A DNA stretch of 64,000 nucleotides from Mycosynbacter sp964593465 (GTDB lineage: Bacteria > Patescibacteriota > Saccharimonadia > Saccharimonadales > Saccharimonadaceae): positions 1 to 64,000 of the forward strand of contig CAZQJY010000004.1 in NCBI GenBank assembly GCA_964593465.1, read 5' to 3'. Of the stretch, positions 48,347 through 55,416 are shown piece by piece. The notes beneath the pieces were generated by a model. It did not search any database and was not told the DNA's origin. It saw only the letters and a list, made by a program, of their open reading frames with translations. A program made the translations under genes and the position numbers. Every line of letters starts with the position of its first letter. Positions within the stretch are counted from its first letter, which is position 1.

Positions 48347-49195
48347 CTAGGCAAGTAGTTTGAGTGTTTGCGGGTGGATTTTGTAGCTGAGCGGTGGAGT
48401 AATTCGTGACACTTCGCCGTCACGTGAGACACTCACGGTTTTGCGTTTGATTTCGATAGTTACTTCTTGCGAGTGGCATTCATCGAATTCTGGAGCGTGG
48501 CGGACTTGACCAATCAGTGCGAGGCAGGCAATTTTGAGTAGCGCGAATCGAGATTCTGTCTTGGCGATGTAAATTGTGAGTATAGCTTCGTTGAGCTTAG
48601 TGCGTTTAGCTCCGTCAGATTCATTCAGCAAATAACGATTGTTACCAACAAAGACAAAGGGTGTCGTAAATGTTTTGTCATCTATGGTTGCGCGATAGGT
48701 TTTGAGCGATACGAGAGCACGCAATGATGCGACAACGGCAGCTGGCCATTTGCCGAGTGCAGGCTCTATTTCTTTGCGTGTGCGTAGCGATGCTGGATAG
48801 ATGCCAATGCTAGAATTATTGATAAAGTAAATATCGTTGACGCTGGCTATGTCGACACGTCGTGGTGTAAGTTTTGCAGCTCGCGCGAGTGCTTCGTCGA
48901 TGTTTTGTGGCACACCAAGGTCGCGCGTGAAGTGATTGAGTGTACCACCGGGAAGCGGCAATAGTGTTGCTTTGGTAGTTGCGACAATTCCGGCGACAGC
49001 ACTCACCGTACCATCGCCACCGATGACGGCAATGGTATAGCCCTGTGTGGTATAGGGTGAAAGTTTGCTTGCGAGTGTGTTGTCTATGGCGATAAATTTC
49101 TCCACAGTAATCCCTACTTTTTGGCATTTTTTGTGAAGTGCGACCTTACTCAGTGACGAGCCGGATTTGGGATTGTATACCATCACAATATTCAT
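48347..49195 (-). CDS. diacylglycerol kinase family lipid kinase
   Basis: 282 residues. NADK/DAGK fold: MVYNPKSGSSLSK at the start, VIGGDGTVSAVAGIV (GGDGT nucleotide motif), LPLPGGTLNHFTRDLGVP, NNSSIGIYPASL. Catalyses phosphorylation of diacylglycerol or a related lipid. Start ATG 49195, 6 nt after the -10 TATACT; the longer frame to 49219 would span the promoter. It is the first gene of a three-gene minus-strand operon. Confidence 0.9.
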   Translation of the reverse strand: MNIVMVYNPKSGSSLSKVALHKKCQKVGITVEKFIAIDNTLASKLSPYTTQGYTIAVIGGDGTVSAVAGIVATTKATLLPLPGGTLNHFTRDLGVPQNIDEALARAAKLTPRRVDIASVNDIYFINNSSIGIYPASLRTRKEIEPALGKWPAAVVASLRALVSLKTYRATIDDKTFTTPFVFVGNNRYLLNESDGAKRTKLNEAILTIYIAKTESRFALLKIACLALIGQVRHAPEFDECHSQEVTIEIKRKTVSVSRDGEVSRITPPLSYKIHPQTLKLLA

Positions 49196-49241
49196 GCTGG
49201 CAGTATAGCACGGCTGCATCTCTAGTGTTAAACTAGAAGGT

Positions 49242-50024
49242 ATGAATATTGCAGGGAGATATATCCGGTACAGAATTTTTTTGTGGGCTTTTTTGGCGGC
49301 ATTGTTAACATTGCCTGTTAAATACGCTATGCATCACTTTGGGTTTGAATTTATTGCACAGACGTCGCTACACAATAGTGTGATTTCGAGCGTAATTTTT
49401 GTACTTGGTTTTGTGCTGTCTGCAACGATTGCTGACTACAAAGAGAGTGAACGCATACCAGCGGAATTTGCGGCAAATATCGAGGATATGTACAATGATG
49501 CTAAACAGACGCACGTAGCTTATCCTAAATTTGACCTTAAGCAGTTTCGACTCAATCTCATAGGCGTGCTGAAGATGTTTCGTGAGGGTGCACGTGTCAA
49601 TCGTCGAGGTGTACGCCGTGAAATAGCTCAGCTACAGGAATGTTTTGCTGATATGGAACGTGCGGGTGTACCGCCAAATTTTGTGACAAAACTCAAGACA
49701 CAAGAAACTCAGTTGATGCGCAGTATATTTCGCATTAATTATATCCAGAAGATTCAGTTTATCCCGTCGGCCTTTCGTCTTATCAAGACGATTTCTGTGA
49801 TGGCTATCGGACTTTTGCTGTGTACCGATATCGATCCATTTTATGGCGGGTTGTTTATTGTGAGTGCGATTACATTTATCTTTGTCTATATGATTATCCT
49901 TATTCATCATATTGCCACACCGTTTCATAGTTCAGGCAAATCACAAGATGATGTGAGCTTGTTTTTGCTGCGAGAAACACGTTCGTATTTGGAGTCGGAA
50001 GGTAAAACCACTTCACAAGAATAG
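49242..50024 (+). CDS. membrane protein, possibly bestrophin-like
   Basis: 260 residues. Two N-terminal hydrophobic segments (IFLWAFLAALLTLPVKYAM, NSVISSVIFVLGFVLSATIADY), a helical cytosolic region (RIPAEFAANIEDMYNDA, QLQECFADMERAG), then two C-terminal segments (TISVMAIGLLLCTDIDPFYG, LFIVSAITFIFVYMIILIHHI). The N- and C-terminal membrane pairs around a helical middle recall bestrophin/UPF0187 or DUF4239 proteins; I am not sure. Divergent from the lipid kinase. Confidence 0.7.
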   Translation: MNIAGRYIRYRIFLWAFLAALLTLPVKYAMHHFGFEFIAQTSLHNSVISSVIFVLGFVLSATIADYKESERIPAEFAANIEDMYNDAKQTHVAYPKFDLKQFRLNLIGVLKMFREGARVNRRGVRREIAQLQECFADMERAGVPPNFVTKLKTQETQLMRSIFRINYIQKIQFIPSAFRLIKTISVMAIGLLLCTDIDPFYGGLFIVSAITFIFVYMIILIHHIATPFHSSGKSQDDVSLFLLRETRSYLESEGKTTSQE

Positions 50025-50076
50025 CCAGTACTAGTCACGAGGCGTATAATAAAATATATAACCTCGGGAGGTGTAT

Positions 50077-50550
50077 ATGGATACAGTGAAGAAAATCGGA
50101 CAGCTCATCGTCAGTATTGGCGTATCATTTGCTGCGGGCGCACTAGGATCGCTGGCAACGGTGCAAAACATCCTGACCTGGTATGCAGGGCTCGACAAGC
50201 CACCGCTGCTGCCGCCAAACGAAGTCTTTGGACCTGTCTGGAGTGTATTGTACCTGATCATGGGTGTGGCGCTTTTTCTAGTGTGGACCTCTGATAGCAA
50301 GCATAAAACCAAAGCCTATGCGGCGTTTTTTGCGCAGTTAGTGCTTAATACAATGTGGAGTTTTGCGTTCTTTGGCTTGCATTTACCGTGGCTAGGATTT
50401 GTGGTGATCATATTGCTCATCGGCACTATCATTTGGACGATGTATGAATTTCGTAAGATATCCCGGCCAGCGATGTGGTTATTTGTACCTTATTTGGCGT
50501 GGGTATCGTTTGCGACATATCTCACTGTTGGCGTGGCGGTTTTGAATTGA
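50077..50550 (+). CDS. tspO: TspO/MBR family protein
   Basis: 157 residues with five membrane segments. The family core WYAGLDKPPLLPPNEVFGPVW, reading on to SVLYLIMGVALFLVW, NTMWSFAFFGLH and the closing YLAWVSFATYLTVGV are present. TspO proteins bind porphyrins and other ligands and respond to oxidative stress. Start ATG 50077, with GGGAGG about 7 nt upstream. Confidence 0.93.
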   Translation: MDTVKKIGQLIVSIGVSFAAGALGSLATVQNILTWYAGLDKPPLLPPNEVFGPVWSVLYLIMGVALFLVWTSDSKHKTKAYAAFFAQLVLNTMWSFAFFGLHLPWLGFVVIILLIGTIIWTMYEFRKISRPAMWLFVPYLAWVSFATYLTVGVAVLN

Positions 50551-50564
50551 TGACTGGGGGCAAA

Positions 50565-50954
50565 ATGAACGATATCGTCAACTATCTCGAATCAAAAACT
50601 GGCAATTACCGCGACGTATGCGAATTGCTGCAATCTGAGCTTGGCGAGGCGTTGCCCGATGCCGAAAACAAAGTCTGGCATGCGCACCCTGTGTGGTTTC
50701 TCGATGGTAATCCGATTGTCGGCTATAGCGTGCAAAAGCCTGGTGTGCGGCTAATGTTTTGGAGTGGTGCAGATTTTGATGAGCCACTACTAAGCCTAGG
50801 AACAGGCAAGTTCAAAGACGCATCGATTTTTTATCAAACTACCAAACAAGTTACTGCCGAAGATATCGCGCGCTGGTGCGAAAAAGCACGACGGATTCAG
50901 TGGGATTACAAAAATCTTATCAAAAATAAGGGTAAGTTGGAGCGGATTGTATGA
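50565..50954 (+). CDS. DUF1801 domain protein
   Basis: 129 residues from ATG 50565 with GGGGGC just upstream; an ATG at 50550 (TGATG overlap with tspO) is an alternative. The DUF1801/YdhG-like fold shows as ENKVWHAHPVWFLDGNPIVGYS, GVRLMFWSGADF, KFKDASIFYQTTKQV and ARWCEKARRIQWDYKNL. Members are structurally frataxin-like, with unclear function. The stop overlaps the next DUF1801 gene (ATGA). Confidence 0.82.
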   Translation: MNDIVNYLESKTGNYRDVCELLQSELGEALPDAENKVWHAHPVWFLDGNPIVGYSVQKPGVRLMFWSGADFDEPLLSLGTGKFKDASIFYQTTKQVTAEDIARWCEKARRIQWDYKNLIKNKGKLERIV

Positions 50955-51289
50955 GTGAAACAGTCGAAGGGTATATTAATCAATTTGATGGCGAGGTGAA
51001 GGCGCGATTGTTGCAACTACGTGAGATCGTGCGTGCCGAAGCGCCAGATGCTATCGAGAGCTTGAGCTATGGATTAGTGGGGTATAAACTCAACAAAAAA
51101 CCACTGGTGTATTTTGGTGGATTTGCACATCACGTGGGATTTTACGCTACGCCAAATGGGCACGAAGCTTTTCGTGATGAGTTTGCCAAATATAAGCAAG
51201 GTAAGGGTTCGGTACAGTTTCCAAATGACCAGCCGCTCCCTGTTGAGCTTGTCAAAAAGGTAGTGCAGTATCGCAAGGGGCAGGTATGA
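50951..51289 (+). CDS. DUF1801 domain protein (YdhG-like)
   Basis: 112 residues. VEGYINQFDGEVKARLLQLR, EIVRAEAPDAIESLSYGLVGYK in part, PLVYFGGFAHHVGFYATPNG, and KGSVQFPNDQPLPVELVKKVV are the classic DUF1801 sequence (IxGYPHHIGFY-type strand). A second, more canonical copy next to the gene at 50565. Overlaps both neighbours by 4 nt. Confidence 0.9.
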   Translation: MSETVEGYINQFDGEVKARLLQLREIVRAEAPDAIESLSYGLVGYKLNKKPLVYFGGFAHHVGFYATPNGHEAFRDEFAKYKQGKGSVQFPNDQPLPVELVKKVVQYRKGQV

Positions 51290-51748
51290 AAGTAGCGGGT
51301 GCAATCGAAAAAACACCAGGTGATGGCGGCTGGTGTTTTGTGCGACTTCCAGGCGATATTCGCGAAGAGTTAGAAGCGCAGAGCGGCAAAAAAAGGGCCA
51401 GTACCAGTGACGGTCAGAATTGGCAAAACGCCATATAACACGACGACGATGAGTATGGGTGAGGGGCAATGGTTTGTTGCGGTGAAGGCGGCGGTGCGCA
51501 ACGTAGAGTCACTTAATGAAGGTGACACGGTGACGTTGTCGATCGAACCAGACCTGGCGCGGCTTTTGCAAAAAGATACACTACCATATATTGGCCGCCC
51601 AGCGGCAGACGCATTAGCCGCAATTGGTGTGACAAAAGCCAGCCGGCTAAAAGACTTTACCGAAAAAGATTTGCTGGCTATTCATGGTATTGGGCCGAAG
51701 GCAATTCGGATGTTGCGTGAGGCAAACGTAAAATTAAAGGAGGGGTGA
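51286..51748 (+). pseudogene. DUF1905 - helix-hairpin-helix gene split by a frameshift in an A7 run
   Basis: The first frame (51286-51438) begins MKVAGAIEKTPGDGGWCFV and ends in unrelated sequence after a run of seven A (about 51388-51394). Deleting one A gives GKK-GPVPVTVRIGKTPYNTT, which continues the DUF1905 domain into the second frame (visible from 51407): GEGQWFVAVKAAVRN, LNEGDTVTLSIEPD, then a helix-hairpin-helix tail (DLLAIHGIGPKAIRML). It is either a homopolymer sequencing error, a true mutation, or expressed by transcript slippage. The stop of the upstream gene overlaps the start by ATGA. Confidence 0.8.
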
Positions 51749-51749
51749 T

Positions 51750-52208
51750 ATGCAAAAAATAGTTCCAAATTTATGGTTTGACGGTAATGCGCAAGAAGCG
51801 GTGGTTTTTTACGTATCGGTGTTTTCAGACAGTAAGATTATTAATACGGAATATTATCCAGCCAGTACCGAAGAGGGCTTGGCGGATTTTCAGCAGAACT
51901 TGGCAGGCAAAGTGCTGACGGTTGAATTTGAGATTCTTGGTACACGATTTGTGGCGATAAACGCAGGACCTGAGTTTATATTCAGTGAGGCAGTATCGTT
52001 TACGGTGCCCTGCAAAGACCAAGACGAGATTGATGATTATTGGAGTAAACTTTCGCACGTGCCAGAGAGTGAACAATGCGGCTGGTGCAAAGACAAATAT
52101 GGCCTAAGCTGGCAAATTGTACCAGAAAATATGGATGAGTTGATGAAAAAGCCTGGTGCATTCAAGACGTTGATGGCGCAGCATAAAATTGTGCTTGAGG
52201 AATATTAG
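51750..52208 (+). CDS. PhnB-like VOC family protein
   Basis: 152 residues. Starts IVPNLWFDGNAQEAVVFYVS, the 3-demethylubiquinone methyltransferase-like/PhnB variant of the glyoxalase fold, with VLTVEFEILGTRFVAINAGP, DQDEIDDYWSKL, GWCKDKYGLSWQIVP and a C-terminal helix. Substrate unknown. It starts 1 nt after the frameshifted gene. Confidence 0.88.
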   Translation: MQKIVPNLWFDGNAQEAVVFYVSVFSDSKIINTEYYPASTEEGLADFQQNLAGKVLTVEFEILGTRFVAINAGPEFIFSEAVSFTVPCKDQDEIDDYWSKLSHVPESEQCGWCKDKYGLSWQIVPENMDELMKKPGAFKTLMAQHKIVLEEY

Positions 52209-52209
52209 C

Positions 52210-52755
52210 ATGCGATATGTTGCGCTCCTCCGTGGCGTAAATGCGGGCGGCAATAGGCGTGTACCAAAGGCTGATTTTCAGGCTGTGCTAGAAAGTCTTG
52301 GTTTTCAAGATGTACTAGTGTATATCAATTCTGGCAATGCAGTGTTTACGAGTGACGATACGGTAAACACAGGCGACGTACAAAGGGCGCTCGAAGTGCA
52401 TTTTGGTTTTGCAATTCCAACACTGATTTTATCGGGCGAGCAAGTAAAAGCTATCGCTGCGGCTATCCCGCCGGACTGGACAAATGACGCACCACGGCCC
52501 GACAAGTCTGGCCAAAAGTCCGATGTATTGTATCTTTTTGATGAAGCAAATTCACCAGACGTCATAGACAAGCTTGGCCACAAACCCGATATTGAAACAA
52601 TGGTATATGTGGATGGTGCGGTGCTGGCAAACACCACTCGCCGCAATCAAATGAAAGGTAGCTTACAAAAAGTTATCGGTACCAAACTCTATAACCAGAT
52701 GACGGTTCGCAATGTAAATACGGCACGTAAGCTAGCTGAGTTAATAGACGCGTGA
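52210..52755 (+). CDS. DUF1697 family protein
   Basis: 181 residues from ATG 52210. MRYVALLRGVNAGGNRRVPK is the hallmark start, followed by FQAVLESLGFQDVLVYINSG in part, NAVF, DVLYLFDE, VYVDGAVLANTTRRNQ and KLYNQMTVRNVNTARKL. A widespread family without an assigned function. It ends TGATG overlapping the next gene. Confidence 0.9.
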   Translation: MRYVALLRGVNAGGNRRVPKADFQAVLESLGFQDVLVYINSGNAVFTSDDTVNTGDVQRALEVHFGFAIPTLILSGEQVKAIAAAIPPDWTNDAPRPDKSGQKSDVLYLFDEANSPDVIDKLGHKPDIETMVYVDGAVLANTTRRNQMKGSLQKVIGTKLYNQMTVRNVNTARKLAELIDA

Positions 52756-53327
52756 TGCGAAAAGATAATTTTGACTGGCTCGACACCTCGGCCGAAGACG
52801 CAGCGCGGCGACTGCTTGGCTGCGAGTTGGTACGCGAGATTGACGGGCAAGAGGTTCGTGTGAGGATTGTGGAAACGGAAGCGTACGATCAGGCCGACGA
52901 AGCGAGTCACGCATTCAATGGCCGCACGGCGCGTAATGATGCGATGTTCAAAAGTGCTGGGCATATGTATGTATATTTTACGTATGGTATGCACTATTGT
53001 CTGAATGTTGTGTGTGGGCCAGAAGGCTTTGGTTCGGGTGCGTTGATCCGCGCGGTGGAGCCGATTGACGGTTTGGATATTATCGAAGCACGGCGAGGTA
53101 TGACGGGAGTGAATACTACCAACGGGCCAGCCAAATTAGCACAAGCACTTAGTGTAGACACCACACTAAGTGGACATGATTTGGCCGAACCACCGATACG
53201 GCTTATCAAAAAACCAGCACTGCCAGATAGTGAAATTACTGTCGGTACGCGCATCGGTATTTCAAAAGCGGTGCATGAGTTGCGGCGATTTTATATCACT
53301 GACAACTCATATGTGTCCAAAAAGTAG
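52755..53327 (+). CDS. mpg: DNA-3-methyladenine glycosylase (AAG/MPG type)
   Basis: 190 residues. Removes alkylated and deaminated purines from DNA. Catalytic Glu in RIVETEAYDQADEASHAFNG, shown in part, RNDAMFKSAGHMYVYFTYG, MHYCLNVVCG, ALIRAVEPIDG and TNGPAKLAQALSVD all match the AAG fold. The start ATG overlaps the DUF1697 stop. It lies in the accessory cluster and provides base excision repair. Confidence 0.94.
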   Translation: MRKDNFDWLDTSAEDAARRLLGCELVREIDGQEVRVRIVETEAYDQADEASHAFNGRTARNDAMFKSAGHMYVYFTYGMHYCLNVVCGPEGFGSGALIRAVEPIDGLDIIEARRGMTGVNTTNGPAKLAQALSVDTTLSGHDLAEPPIRLIKKPALPDSEITVGTRIGISKAVHELRRFYITDNSYVSKK

Positions 53328-53342
53328 GAGTATACTATAACT

Positions 53343-53690
53343 ATGACTCAGTTTGCCACTAAACGAATCTACGAACCGGCCGACCCCGACGACGACTACC
53401 GTGTGCTCGTCGACAGGCTCTGGCCGCGTGGCGTGAGCAAAGAGCGAGCTGCGCTCGACGAATGGGCAAAGGATATTGCGCCGAGTACAGAGCTACGCAA
53501 ATGGTTTGCGCACGACCCTGCAAAATATGCAGAGTTTACCGCAAAGTATATTGATGAAATAAAGCAAAATCCCGATGCGGCAGCCATGATAAAAAGCTGG
53601 CGTACGCACGACAAAGTGACACTGTTGTATGGCGCGCGTGATGAAACGCATAATGAAGCGGCTGTACTGCAACAGTACCTCGCAAAATAA
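53343..53690 (+). CDS. DUF488 family protein (YeaO-like)
   Basis: 115 residues. KRIYEPADPDDDYRVLVDRL, WPRGVSKERAALDEWAKDIAP in part, LRKWFAHDPAKYAEF and VTLLYGARDETHNEA are diagnostic of the YeaO branch of DUF488. Function unknown, often found near stress genes. It is the last gene of the 50.1-53.7 kb run and is followed by a strong terminator. Confidence 0.92.
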   Translation: MTQFATKRIYEPADPDDDYRVLVDRLWPRGVSKERAALDEWAKDIAPSTELRKWFAHDPAKYAEFTAKYIDEIKQNPDAAAMIKSWRTHDKVTLLYGARDETHNEAAVLQQYLAK

Positions 53691-53697
53691 TCACAAA

Positions 53698-53729
53698 ACA
53701 AAACGCCCGAGATATATCGGGCGTTTTGT
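53698..53729. terminator. bidirectional rho-independent terminator
   Basis: ACAAAACGCCCGA (53698-53710), loop GATATA, TCGGGCGTTTTGT (53717-53729): a perfect 13-bp stem with A-rich left and T-rich right edges. It serves the DUF488 gene and the small minus-strand gene, which stops at 53732. Confidence 0.9.
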
Positions 53730-53731
53730 TG

Positions 53732-53899
53732 CTAGAAAATCTGAGCGATAATCCAAGCGGCAGCGGCTATTTCGACGAAAAATAGACCAAGACCGACAGG
53801 CGATCCCCAGCTAAACCAGATGCCCCATGCACGCCAGTTTTTGTGTGATCGCTCGTACCAATCGAGCTGCTCTTCTTTTGTCATTTTTACATGATTCAT
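53732..53899 (-). CDS. 55-residue small membrane protein
   Basis: A 55-codon frame: hydrophilic N-terminus (MNHVKMTKEEQLDWYERSHK), then an aromatic and hydrophobic half (WGIWFSWGSPVGLGLF and EIAAAAWIIAQIF). Start ATG 53899 with AGGAG 7 nt upstream; the minus-strand -10 TATACT near 53920 supports transcription. It ends on the bidirectional terminator. The good start signals, promoter and terminator make it a likely real gene; function unknown. Confidence 0.65.
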   Translation of the reverse strand: MNHVKMTKEEQLDWYERSHKNWRAWGIWFSWGSPVGLGLFFVEIAAAAWIIAQIF

Positions 53900-54019
53900 G
53901 AGAGACTCCTGTAAGGGTTAGTATAATCCCTTTGTGGCAGTGCCGGAAGCGAGTTGTCCTTTGGGGTCGGGCTCACGGGAGTACGGACTTATGTGCTAGC
54001 TGTAGTATAGCATATTGTG

Positions 54020-54215
54020 CTAGATATACTGCGCGGTGAGCGAGCTCTTTGTCTGCTTCAGTTCGGCGGGTGTGCCGGTAAATAGCACTTATCCACCCTT
54101 GTAGCCGCCTTCGGGACCCATGTTGATAATCCAGTCGCTGGCACGAATCACGTCGAGATTGTGTTCGATGACGATGATGGTATTGCCGGCATCAACCAAG
54201 CAGTCAATATATACT
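54020..54215 (-). pseudogene. C-terminal remnant of a second UvrA-type gene
   Basis: Minus-strand translation gives DCLVDAGNTIIVIEHNLDV, IRASDWIINMGPEGGYKGG, a TAA stop, then in the same frame VLFTGTPAELKQTKSSL and TAQYI before TAG. This is the end of UvrA (IEHNLDVI, GPEGG, GTP-E) with a nonsense codon where K of GGKV is expected. It differs from the intact uvrA at 30.6-33.4 kb (which reads GPEGGAGGGQVV), so it derives from another lineage or paralogue. The 5' part is missing, cut at about 54215 where the HNH remnant begins. Confidence 0.8.
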
Positions 54216-54419
54216 GCGCAGACGGCGGAAGCAGAAGAAAAAGGTGTATCAAATTGTTCGTATTGTGCCATCGGACACGATGCCAATCAGACGCGAATCT
54301 GGGTGCTCAAGGATATGGATGCCGACCACGTGAGTGCATGGAGTAAGGGCGGCACGACGAGTGCGGAAAATTGCGAGATGTTGTGCAAGTCGCATAATCG
54401 GGCTAAGGGGAATCGATAG
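54216..54419 (+). pseudogene. C-terminal remnant of an HNH endonuclease gene
   Basis: The frame reads EEKGVSNCSYCAIGHDANQT, RIWVLKDMDADHVSAWSKGG, TTSAENCEMLCKSHNRAKGN in order. This has the zinc Cys pair, the DADHV catalytic His and the HNRAKGNR end of HNH nucleases, but the upstream half is absent: the frame is joined to unrelated sequence at about 54216. It is a fragment without its own start signal. Confidence 0.75.
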
Positions 54420-54453
54420 GATACTCAGGACTCTTTAGAGGAAGTGCTGCTAC

Positions 54454-55119
54454 TTACTTTGAGCTAATGGGCTTTATTAGGCTAGGTGTATCAATCTTCT
54501 TGCCATTTACCTCAGCAGATACGCGGTCAATGATCAAATCATTCCCTACGTATGGCTTGGTAATGGTATACACCGTCGTCATATCGCTACGCGTTGGGTC
54601 GAGCCACGCGGATTCGTCGGCTTGGGTGACGATGACGGGTGCGCGGTCGCTGATTGGTGTCAGCGATGCGCTAGATTCTACGTTGAGCACGGCAAAAGTA
54701 CCTTGCTCGGTGCCATCTGGCATAGTCCAGCTGCTATAAATTCCTGCGAGGCCAAACGGCGCGTAGTCTGCGAGGTGGACAAAATGGGGCTGCGCATCGT
54801 GCCACACATAAAATCCGTTGACAGGCACAAGGCACCGCTGCATGCGGACGGCTTGTTCGGTGGAGTTCTTTTTGAACACATCTTGCTCGGCGACGGTGTA
54901 GGTTTTGTAGCGAAACACGCCGTTTTGGTCGCGGGCGTTTTTGGGCACCAAGCCCCATGTTTTGAACTCGATTTTACGCTCGCCATCACGCTGCACGATG
55001 ACGGGCATGTTTTGGGTAGGGCGCACGTTGTAGCGCTTTTTGAAATTGCCAAGGATGGTGTTACTGGTGGCAAAGCGGGTGGCGATGTCTGTCGCAGCAA
55101 ATAGAGCGTAGCGCTCCAT
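54454..55119 (-). CDS. SRAP (YedK/HMCES)-family protein lacking the catalytic residues
   Basis: 221 residues with the SRAP fold: FKKRYNVRPTQNMPVIVQRD, TWGLVPKNARD, RCLVPVNGFYVWHD, FGLAGIYSSWTMPDG, TFAVLNVESSASLTPISDR, APVIVT. Active SRAP proteins begin MCGR, with Cys2 forming a DNA-protein crosslink at abasic sites, use Glu in GFYEW and His in the HDRMP motif. Here the start is MERYALF, the second motif is GFYVW and the third ISDRAP, so Cys, Glu and His are all replaced. It may still bind DNA. The start codon overlaps the stop of a 21-residue ORF (TAATG). Confidence 0.85.
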   Translation of the reverse strand: MERYALFAATDIATRFATSNTILGNFKKRYNVRPTQNMPVIVQRDGERKIEFKTWGLVPKNARDQNGVFRYKTYTVAEQDVFKKNSTEQAVRMQRCLVPVNGFYVWHDAQPHFVHLADYAPFGLAGIYSSWTMPDGTEQGTFAVLNVESSASLTPISDRAPVIVTQADESAWLDPTRSDMTTVYTITKPYVGNDLIIDRVSAEVNGKKIDTPSLIKPISSK

Positions 55120-55184
55120 TACGATGCTACTTTGACGGCTTTTTTCTTTTTGACTTCTTTGCGCTTGTTCTGGCCTTTTGTCAT
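55119..55184 (-). CDS. 21-residue basic peptide coupled to the SRAP-like gene
   Basis: Reads MTKGQNKRKEVKKKKAV then KVAS. It has a GAAAGG ribosome-binding site about 9 nt upstream, and its TAA overlaps the SRAP ATG by 1 nt. Short MxKGQxxRKExKKPK-type proteins are encoded in many bacteria, so this is probably a real conserved micro-protein. The strong positive charge suggests nucleic-acid binding. Confidence 0.55.
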   Translation of the reverse strand: MTKGQNKRKEVKKKKAVKVAS

Positions 55185-55236
55185 GACGGTGTGCCTTTCG
55201 GGTTAGGGTGTTGTGCTTAGTATACTAGAGAGTAGT

Positions 55237-55317
55237 ATGACACACTTAGTTGCAATCTATGGCATGGGCAGCGCGGGTAAAGAGAGGGCGCAACTCGTCA
55301 CCATACGCAAAGCATAG
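55237..55317 (+). pseudogene. aborted gene start (26 codons) behind a promoter
   Basis: TATACT (55221-55226) ends 10 nt before an ATG that opens MTHLVAIYGMGSAGKERAQL and stops after VTIRKA. The opening resembles the first strand and P-loop of a small nucleotide-binding protein (normally G-GKS/T), but only the first residues remain. Probably a truncated remnant. Confidence 0.35.
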
Positions 55318-55323
55318 ATTTCA

Positions 55324-55332
55324 TGGTATAAT
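55324..55332 (+). promoter_or_regulatory. promoter candidate before the glycosyltransferase
   Basis: TATAAT within GGTATAATTAATATAG, about 85 nt before the GTG start at 55417. It gives a moderate leader that includes the AAAGGAG ribosome-binding site. Confidence 0.4.
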
Positions 55333-55416
55333 TAATATAGCTAAACTATTCTAGTAATCATCTCTTGGCAATTTGCGAGCTCTTATCCTTTGGCTGATAA
55401 AAGTAAAGGAGTTTTT

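Noticed and set aside
51380..51400. Programmed -1 frameshift at the A7 run
   Set aside because: The downstream DUF1905 frame needs a +1 shift (loss of one A); a -1 shift from the first frame leads to a stop within six codons.
53932..54020. GC-rich stretch with CCGGAAGCG considered as a small SRP RNA
   Set aside because: I could not form the expected symmetric-loop hairpin of SRP RNA with flanking helices; nothing else supports it.
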